Positions 7,915-13,162 of a stretch of DNA of 13,162 nt are shown here, piece by piece. The position numbers and the translations under genes were made by a program. Within the stretch, counting starts at the first letter, position 1; every line of letters starts with the position of its first letter. Below the pieces are notes generated by a model that was not told where the DNA came from, searched no databases, and saw only the letters and a program-made list of their open reading frames with translations. Source of the DNA: Bacteriovoracaceae bacterium (lineage in GTDB: Bacteria > Bdellovibrionota > UBA1018); the NCBI GenBank assembly GCA_947500275.1, contig CANMSW010000032.1:1-13162 (forward strand), given 5' to 3'.

Positions 7915-9113
7915 ATCATCAGCAATGGACGCTGCTGCTGGAAGATCGCGTTCTTCCTGCTGCGGTCATCGACCTTGACGCGTTTGATCGCAACGTTGAG
8001 CGAATCCGAAAGTTAACCCTGGCATCCGGTAAAAGACTCCGAATCGCCTCAAAGTCGATTCGTGTTCCTTTTCTGATGAAGCGCGCGCTCGACCTGGGTG
8101 GAGGTGCGTTTCAAGGGCTATTGACCTATTCAGTTCGCGAGTCTGTCTTTCTGTATCAGCAGGGATTCCGTGATTTGGTGATTGCTTATCCAACTCTACA
8201 AAAAGCAGATTTGGTGGCTGCGCTTCCTATCTTGAAAACCGATACTGCGGCTTTGACCTTCATGGTCGACTCTGAAGCTCACTTAGATTTTCTCTCTCAA
8301 TTCCATACTCAAGAAGGACTGGACCACCCCCTCTCAGTCAGCATTGATCTCGACGTGTCGTACCGACCCTTGGGAATTCACATCGGTGTCCAAAGATCAC
8401 CCATCAGGACCCTTTCGGAGTTCGAGCGCCTGCTTGAAGCGATCCGAAAAAGAACATCACTGAGCCTAGTGGGGGTCATGGGCTACGAAGCTCAGATCGC
8501 GGGATTAGCTGATACCAACCCTTTCGCCCCCCTTCTAAATCCAGCAAAGAAACTCATCAAGCGGCTTTCGGTCCGTGATGTGGCTCAGAAACGCGAAAAC
8601 GTGGCCGCCCTCCTGAAGAAAAAAGGCATTACGATTACCTTCTTTAATGGAGGAGGCACTGGAAGCTTGAGCAGCACACTCAGGGAAGACGCCATCACCG
8701 AAGCAACGGCAGGATCCGGTTTTCTTCAGTCCCATTTATTCGATTACTACGCGACCAATCAGAACGAAGCAGCCGAGTTCGTTGCCCTTAGAGTTTCGCG
8801 CGCTCCAGACACGCACGTGCTCACCTGCCACGGCGGCGGAATCATTGGCAGTGGTGAAATAGGTAACGATAAATCGATGATCCCCGTTCTCCCTCTGGGC
8901 ATATCGCTACTTTCAACTGAGGGCTGCGGCGAAGTTCAAACTCCTTTGCGAAAGAAGAACAATACGATCTTAAAGCCGGGTCAGCCCGTGCTGTTCCGGC
9001 CTGCAAAAACCGGCGAGCCGCTCGAGCGTTTTCGCGAAGTTCATCTTTTCTCAGATCAAAAATGGCTTAAATCTGTCCCCACTTACCGCGGAATGAACGA
9101 GGAATTTCAATGA
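7911..9113 (+). CDS. PLP-dependent alanine-racemase-N fold enzyme, amino acid deaminase/aldolase-like
   Basis: A 400-residue protein opening with PAAVIDLDAFDRNVERI and then RIASKSIRVP, where Lys48 is the expected PLP Schiff-base lysine of fold-type III enzymes (alanine racemase N-domain, D-threonine aldolase, D-serine dehydratase). FNGGGTGS at mid-protein and CHGGGIIGSGE fit phosphate-binding and C-domain loops. Near the end, GEVQTPLR and FRPAKTGEPLERF match what I recall of the 'amino acid deaminase/aldolase' subgroup. The His-x-Cys/Asp metal site of D-serine dehydratases and D-threonine aldolases is not evident. The likely reaction is on a D- or beta-hydroxy amino acid, giving an aldehyde plus glycine or a 2-oxoacid; the substrate is unknown. 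It starts with GTG, overlapping the ALDH stop as GTGA, with GAGGGG 4 bases upstream. No signal peptide; cytoplasmic. Confidence 0.8.
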   Translation: MNHQQWTLLLEDRVLPAAVIDLDAFDRNVERIRKLTLASGKRLRIASKSIRVPFLMKRALDLGGGAFQGLLTYSVRESVFLYQQGFRDLVIAYPTLQKADLVAALPILKTDTAALTFMVDSEAHLDFLSQFHTQEGLDHPLSVSIDLDVSYRPLGIHIGVQRSPIRTLSEFERLLEAIRKRTSLSLVGVMGYEAQIAGLADTNPFAPLLNPAKKLIKRLSVRDVAQKRENVAALLKKKGITITFFNGGGTGSLSSTLREDAITEATAGSGFLQSHLFDYYATNQNEAAEFVALRVSRAPDTHVLTCHGGGIIGSGEIGNDKSMIPVLPLGISLLSTEGCGEVQTPLRKKNNTILKPGQPVLFRPAKTGEPLERFREVHLFSDQKWLKSVPTYRGMNEEFQ

Positions 9114-10915
9114 GCTCTCTGACAACTAAGAAAAAATCAACTCCGCGGAAAGCCCTTGAGCGAGTCCGGAACTACACCCCTTGGGAGCTTTTCATTCGAT
9201 CCGCATTCGGCTGTGGTCTCCTTGCTATCGCACTTTTCGGACTAGGTTTTCATAAGATTGAACGTTACCCACTTAATCAAAAACCAATTGAGTTTCAGGC
9301 TAGCCGTGCACACTCCGACATGCGGACTCTGTCTAAGGAGTTTCCGAACCGCACTCCTTGGAGTGAGCCGAGAAAGAAAGCAGCGCTCTGGCTGAAAGAC
9401 CAGTTTAAGTCGATGGGCTACGAGCCACAGGGGCAGACTTTTTCCGAGGTCATCGAAGGGAAGCTCTACACCGACCTCGAGAACGTCTACGCCATGAAGA
9501 AAGGAACAAAGTACCCGGACCAAATCATCGCGGTTGCGGCCCATTATGATATTACGGACACAACCGTCGAAGGCGCCATGGATGACGCCTCCGGGATCGG
9601 AGTGATCCTCGAGCTAGCTCGTGTTTTCGCGGATGAGCCCACCGAGCGAACTCTTTTATTCCTTGCGACCGACAGTGAGGAATTCGGTGCATTTTGGGGG
9701 GCACGCGAGTTTTCAAGACTGCACGAGGACGCAGAAAAAATCGTTGCGGTCGCGAACTTCGACTTTGTTGCTTCTGGAAAACAAAAACAAATTCTCATGC
9801 TCTGCGATGGTCTTCGGAAGGGCTATACGCCGCTTTGGATTCGGGAACTTGCCATGGACTCCCTGAGGTCAATTGGTGGATTCGAAGCACTCGATTTCAC
9901 GAACGTCATGGAGTTTGTCGAGAGAGCAATCTTGATTCCCCCTTCTGATCACGGCGCCTTTCTCGAGGCCGGAATTCCATCCTTCAACTGGGTCGGCCAA
10001 AACGAGGATTTTTCAGCACAGATGGCCCATATTCACCACACGAAGTTGGATGTGGCGGAGTCCATGGAAGTTGAGTCTTTCAGGCAATACGGGAGTGCCG
10101 CCGAGCGCTTCGTGAGAAGCTTAGATTCCATCAGCAGACTACCCAAAAATCCCAAGGACGGGGACTACTGGAAAGTCACAAAGGATCGATGGATTGATGG
10201 CCCGACCGTTTTCGTGATTCATCTCCTGCTCTTCATTCCCTTTGTGGTCTACTCGATCGCACGAACCATCGAAACAACCCGAAGATACACACGCGAAGAG
10301 ATCTTTTCTGGACTGAAGAACGAAGCAAAAAATGTCACACTCCTGCTCGGTGCCCTTCTGGCGGGATACCTGATCCTTCAACTCCTGCCAGAACTTCGAA
10401 TCATTACGAAATACGAGGCCTTTCCGGCTACCCAAAAGTCTGAGCTTCTGTATCGCCCCGACCTTCTTGCGATGGGCGGAGTCATTGGTGCAACCCTGCT
10501 GATCTGGTGGGGACTCACTCGTATTTTTGCAGATCAAAATGAGGATCAAGCCGAAGCCCTTGAGATTCGACATGCATTTCATGGCCTACTCCTGGCCTTC
10601 ATCATCACGCTCGCCTTTGCCAAGAACTCCTACCTAGCGGTGCTGTTGCTGGTACCACCCGCTTACTCATGGATGGCCCTTCGCGTGCAACGTACTCGAC
10701 AGGCTAGAATTCTGAATCTCGCCCTTCTGTTCGGAGGTGTGATTACATTCCTGGTGATGACGGTTGTCATGAGTACCATTTTTCACATCGGCTTTATCCC
10801 CTGGTACCTATTTCTGGGTACATCGTACGGGCTGATTTCGGCCTATGCAGTCGTACTCGCACTCGCGGTGATCGCGATGGGAATCCGTCTATTTCGGAAG
10901 TTTGTATTAGCTTAA
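9110..10915 (+). CDS. Membrane-anchored M28 zinc peptidase with polytopic C-terminal domain
   Basis: A 601-residue protein in three parts. A basic N-terminus is followed by one membrane span (about 29-47). An M28 aminopeptidase-type domain (about 70-345) shows the co-catalytic zinc ligands in order: His145 (AAHYD), Asp158 (MDDASG), Glu190/Glu191 (DSEEFG, base and ligand), Asp218 (NFDF) and His281 (SDHGAF). A C-terminal region from about 365 has seven or so hydrophobic spans. One span before the domain places the peptidase on the outer face of the inner membrane if the N-terminus is inside, as the basic residues suggest. M28 followed by many spans recalls eukaryotic ER metallopeptidase 1. It starts by ATGA overlap with the PLP enzyme gene and is the last gene of the operon. 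It probably removes N-terminal residues from peptides; whether its substrate feeds the upstream enzymes is inference. Confidence 0.9.
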   Translation: MSSLTTKKKSTPRKALERVRNYTPWELFIRSAFGCGLLAIALFGLGFHKIERYPLNQKPIEFQASRAHSDMRTLSKEFPNRTPWSEPRKKAALWLKDQFKSMGYEPQGQTFSEVIEGKLYTDLENVYAMKKGTKYPDQIIAVAAHYDITDTTVEGAMDDASGIGVILELARVFADEPTERTLLFLATDSEEFGAFWGAREFSRLHEDAEKIVAVANFDFVASGKQKQILMLCDGLRKGYTPLWIRELAMDSLRSIGGFEALDFTNVMEFVERAILIPPSDHGAFLEAGIPSFNWVGQNEDFSAQMAHIHHTKLDVAESMEVESFRQYGSAAERFVRSLDSISRLPKNPKDGDYWKVTKDRWIDGPTVFVIHLLLFIPFVVYSIARTIETTRRYTREEIFSGLKNEAKNVTLLLGALLAGYLILQLLPELRIITKYEAFPATQKSELLYRPDLLAMGGVIGATLLIWWGLTRIFADQNEDQAEALEIRHAFHGLLLAFIITLAFAKNSYLAVLLLVPPAYSWMALRVQRTRQARILNLALLFGGVITFLVMTVVMSTIFHIGFIPWYLFLGTSYGLISAYAVVLALAVIAMGIRLFRKFVLA

Positions 10916-10942
10916 AAAAAAGGGCGGGATCGCTCCCGCCCT
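10914..10942 (-). terminator. Intrinsic terminator of dnaB, between convergent genes
   Basis: GGGCGGGA (10922-10929), loop TCGC, TCCCGCCC (10934-10941): a perfect 8-bp GC-rich stem, extended by an A-T pair. On the minus strand the stem is followed by a run of eight Ts, which is textbook for dnaB. On the plus strand only TCACCTT follows, so it would stop the operon less efficiently. The A run overlaps the TAA of the M28 gene. Confidence 0.92.
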
Positions 10943-10946
10943 CACC

Positions 10947-12842
10947 TTAAAAACCAATATCATCCCGTTGCTGGTATCCAGCCCCCCCACCGGGTCCACT
11001 TGGGACCGGTGTCCCAGGTGCATCCGAGGCCAAGTTGGCGAACAAAGTATATTCCGACATCCAGGCGAGACGGATCGTGGCCGTTTCACCGGCCCGGTGC
11101 TTAGCGACGATTAATTCAGCGATTCCTTTTTCTTCGGTCTCTTTGTTGTAGACCTCATCGCGATACACGAAGCAAACCATGTCGGCGTCTTGCTCAATGG
11201 CTCCCGATTCACGCAAATCCGAAAGCATCGGGCGTTTATCTTGGCGAGATTCAACACCTCGGTTCAGCTGTGAAAGCGCGATGATTGGACATTTCAACTC
11301 TTTCGCGAGCGCCTTCAAGTTCCGTGAAATCTCAGAAATTTCGCGTTCGCGGGAACCATCACCCTTCTGGGACGCTTTCGAACCTTTCATCAGCTGGAGA
11401 TAGTCGACCACGATCAGGTCCACTTTTTTCTCACTCGCCATCAATCGACGACACTTAGCGCGCATCTCCATGACGGTGAGATCACCGGAATCATCGATGA
11501 AGACCTTAGCTTTCGAGAGCGCGTCGGCACCTTTTGCAAGGTTTTGCCACTCACGTTCTCCGATCCGCCCCACCTTGAGGCGCTTCGAATCGACTCGCGC
11601 AACCCCAGACAAGAGCCGAAAACCGAGCTCGTCAGCGGTCATCTCGAGCGAGAAAAGCGCAACCACCGCTTTACCCGCAATGGCCGCATTCTGTGCCGCC
11701 GACAAGACGAGCGAGGTCTTACCCATGGCCGGACGTCCTGCCACAATGATGAGCTGACCCGAGTGGAGACCACTCGTCAACTTATCGAAATCGTTAAAAC
11801 CGGTCGCTAGTCCCGTCACTTGACGGTTCTGCTGCGAGAGTCTCTCGATCGCATCCATATTCGCGACCAAGATATCTTTCATACTCGAAAAGGATTTGTT
11901 CGTCTTGGTATCACTTACGCTGAAAACTTTTTGCTCTGCCGAATCGAGATATCCTTCGACATCTTCAACCCCGTCAAACGCCTCTTCTGCAATTTCAGCG
12001 GCCGCCTCAATCATGCGCCGGAGGAGCGCCTTATCGCGAACAATTCGAGCGTAGTAGTTCACGTTGCTGATAGCGAAGGAGTCTTCCAGCAATGCGGTCA
12101 GGGTTCCGGACCCCCCGATGGATTCATAGAGGTTCCGATCCTTCAATGCTGCGGTGATCGTGATGAGATCGAGAGGCTCCCCCCGCTCCGAGAGTAGGAC
12201 TAAGATTTCAAAAACCTTCTGATGGGCATCACGATAAAAATCGCGCGCTTCCAATCCAATTTCGAGAACCTGATAGATCGCTTTATTGTTGAGTAAAATT
12301 GCACCAAGGACTGACCGTTCCGCTTCCAGGTTATGAGGCGGCAAACGCCCCCCTGGGTGCCGCGGGGTCCCCGTGCCTCCGCCAGTACCGCCGCCGCGAC
12401 GAGCCGGGCGATTTGACTCTGGAGGGAATTGGGTAGCAGGACTTTCTCCAAGAAACCCTTCTTGTCGAGGCGCCTCAGCACGAGTCTGCTCAGCTGTCGG
12501 CGCACGCATCGGCTGGGGGGAGGATTGAACGGGCAGACCAACGGGCGCCTGCTGCGCTTTCTGGCCAGCGGTCTGAGCGCCCAGAGGAGCGACGTCCATC
12601 GGTGGAGAGTAGGAGTGCAAAGGAGGTGACTCCAGAATTGGCCCACCTAAGGGCATCGGTGCCCCTTCCCATGCTGCATCCATCCCTGCGAAGGGATCGG
12701 ACTCGGATGAGAGAATCCCACCCTCAACGGGGATCAATCCGTCTGAGTAAGGATCTGAATAATCAGAGTAATTGAAACCAGAGGTACCGCCTTCGGGAGT
12801 CGATGGCTTTTTAGGTGAGCCTGAATTCGATTGCGACGACAT
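10947..12842 (-). CDS. dnaB: Replicative DNA helicase DnaB with long disordered N-terminal extension
   Basis: The hexameric helicase that unwinds DNA at the replication fork. From the ATG at 12842 it has 631 residues; family members usually have about 450-470. The N-terminal DnaB domain begins at PPHNLEAERSVLG (about 168). The RecA-like C-domain has Walker A GRPAMGKTS (Lys375), Walker B LIVVDYLQL (Asp480) and SQLNRGVESR. Residues 1-165 are low complexity: Ser/Asp/Gly-rich, then Pro/Gln/Ala-rich, then Arg/Gly-rich. The C-terminus is a Gly/Pro/Gln tail ending DDIGF, resembling an SSB tip. The ATG at 12842 follows GGGGGAAATTTG, a plausible ribosome site; a TTG at 12887 would add 15 residues. An inner start near the core cannot be excluded, but the frame stays open with conserved-looking codon use. 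It follows rplI, the classic order, across a terminator. No intein or frameshift. Confidence 0.96.
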   Translation of the reverse strand: MSSQSNSGSPKKPSTPEGGTSGFNYSDYSDPYSDGLIPVEGGILSSESDPFAGMDAAWEGAPMPLGGPILESPPLHSYSPPMDVAPLGAQTAGQKAQQAPVGLPVQSSPQPMRAPTAEQTRAEAPRQEGFLGESPATQFPPESNRPARRGGGTGGGTGTPRHPGGRLPPHNLEAERSVLGAILLNNKAIYQVLEIGLEARDFYRDAHQKVFEILVLLSERGEPLDLITITAALKDRNLYESIGGSGTLTALLEDSFAISNVNYYARIVRDKALLRRMIEAAAEIAEEAFDGVEDVEGYLDSAEQKVFSVSDTKTNKSFSSMKDILVANMDAIERLSQQNRQVTGLATGFNDFDKLTSGLHSGQLIIVAGRPAMGKTSLVLSAAQNAAIAGKAVVALFSLEMTADELGFRLLSGVARVDSKRLKVGRIGEREWQNLAKGADALSKAKVFIDDSGDLTVMEMRAKCRRLMASEKKVDLIVVDYLQLMKGSKASQKGDGSREREISEISRNLKALAKELKCPIIALSQLNRGVESRQDKRPMLSDLRESGAIEQDADMVCFVYRDEVYNKETEEKGIAELIVAKHRAGETATIRLAWMSEYTLFANLASDAPGTPVPSGPGGGAGYQQRDDIGF

Positions 12843-12903
12843 CAAATTTCCCCCGCGTCCAAAATCTTCGAATTTGCCGATATCCAAAGGCTAGACCACA
12901 AGC

Positions 12904-12918
12904 TGCAGTGCAACTGCA
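12904..12918. repeat. Inverted repeat TGCAGT-GCA-ACTGCA upstream of dnaB
   Basis: Two perfect 6-base arms (12904-12909 and 12913-12918) flank a 3-base spacer, between the putative -10 and the dnaB start. It could be an operator or a small leader hairpin. No family assignment is possible from one copy. Confidence 0.35.
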
Positions 12919-12933
12919 ATCTATCCAAAAAAA

Positions 12934-12962
12934 ATATTATTGAGGATCCGAGCACAAACGAA
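12934..12962 (-). promoter_or_regulatory. Weak candidate promoter for dnaB
   Basis: On the minus strand TAATAT (12939-12934) is a good -10 hexamer next to a T-rich tract. The hexamer 17 bases upstream is TTCGTT, a poor -35. A dnaB promoter is expected somewhere here because a terminator separates dnaB from rplI; this exact site is a guess. Confidence 0.3.
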
Positions 12963-12990
12963 CAGAATGGCTCACTCTGAAAGAAAATAA

Positions 12991-13026
12991 AAAGCCCCAC
13001 TCGATTGAACCGAGCGGGGCTTTCTT
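12991..13026 (-). terminator. Bidirectional-looking intrinsic terminator after rplI
   Basis: AAAGCCCC-A-CTCG, loop ATTGAAC, CGAG-C-GGGGCTTT: a long stem with one mismatch (A12999/C13015) and A/T runs on both sides. On the minus strand the stem ends in TTTTTATTTTC, directly after the rplI stop. It uncouples dnaB from rplI at least in part; the remaining spacer (12843-12990) holds no gene. Confidence 0.88.
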
Positions 13027-13050
13027 AATACTCAATTCTGAAAGAGAAGA

Positions 13051-13162
13051 TTAACCTTCTTCTTTTACAACCCAAACCTTGATCGTCGCCGACACTTCTT
13101 GATCAAAGTTCACAACCACAGGGAAACTGCCGAGTGATTTGATTGGGTTTTCGAGAACAATA
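13051..13162 (-). CDS. rplI: Ribosomal protein bL9, C-terminal fragment
   Basis: Only the last 36 codons lie in the window; the gene runs off the right edge. The fragment reads ENPIKSLGSFPVVV, then NFDQEVSATIKVWVV and a Lys-Glu-Glu-Gly end before TAA at 13053-13051. It matches the end of the L9 C-domain (PI-x-x-x-G, a beta strand, EV-x-A, V-x-V). L9 binds the large ribosomal subunit at 23S rRNA. Its position just upstream of dnaB on the same strand is the widespread rpsF-rpsR-rplI-dnaB arrangement, which supports the call despite the short length. Confidence 0.88.
   Translation of the reverse strand, partial: IVLENPIKSLGSFPVVVNFDQEVSATIKVWVVKEEG

Noticed and set aside
10139..10582. Minus-strand 147-codon ORF opposite the M28 gene
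   Set aside because: It lies inside a gene with a complete zinc site and membrane spans, so it is a shadow frame.
11820..12197. Plus-strand 125-codon ORF opposite dnaB
   Set aside because: The opposite strand encodes the conserved DnaB N-domain and linker; this frame shows no family features.
1..13162. CRISPR arrays, insertion sequences, tRNA genes or prophage genes
   Set aside because: No regularly spaced direct repeats, transposase motifs, terminal inverted repeats or cloverleaf-like sequences were seen on either strand.

Overview
The window looks like chromosomal DNA from a Gram-negative bacterium with moderate GC (about half, judged by eye). The right edge carries the conserved rplI-dnaB gene order. 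The left edge carries a very large predicted lipoprotein, and a compact operon lies between them. Large unclassified lipoproteins, multi-gene coupled operons and this GC range would suit the Bdellovibrionota/former Deltaproteobacteria. That placement is inference from style and not from a marker comparison. I see no mobile elements, CRISPR arrays, tRNAs or rRNAs.

Left block (1-4345, minus strand): one uninterrupted reading frame of about 1,448 codons fills this block and runs off the left edge without a stop. It begins with a signal peptide ending in a lipobox-like cysteine and continues as a leucine-rich, probably helical exported protein with many closely paired cysteines. I do not recognise the family. 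The short plus-strand ORFs in this block are shadows of it.

Middle block (4580-10915, plus strand): four genes are joined by 4-base start/stop overlaps (ATGA, GTGA, ATGA), so they form one translationally coupled operon. In order they are a GMC-type FAD oxidoreductase with a cysteine cluster; an aldehyde dehydrogenase carrying an N-terminal domain that resembles the small subunit of GMC dehydrogenases (gluconate 2-dehydrogenase subunit 3 type); a PLP enzyme of the alanine-racemase-N / D-amino-acid aldolase-deaminase group; and a membrane-anchored M28 zinc peptidase with a multi-span C-terminal domain. A plausible reading is that the first two proteins oxidise an alcohol to an aldehyde and then to an acid. 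The PLP enzyme may supply or consume an aldehyde or amino acid, and the peptidase may release amino acids. The substrate is unknown. The fusion of a GMC partner domain to an aldehyde dehydrogenase is the most unusual feature of the window.

Right block (10947-13162, minus strand): rplI (only its C-terminus is in the window) is followed by a strong hairpin terminator and then dnaB. The DnaB helicase core is complete and standard. It carries a roughly 165-residue low-complexity N-terminal extension and a Gly/Pro-rich C-terminal tail whose last residues (DDIGF) resemble the SSB C-terminal tip. dnaB converges on the operon and ends at a textbook intrinsic terminator shared between them.

No gene-free stretch exceeds 300 bases. 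The two largest are 4346-4579 (divergent control region) and 12843-13050 (rplI-dnaB spacer); both are described below.
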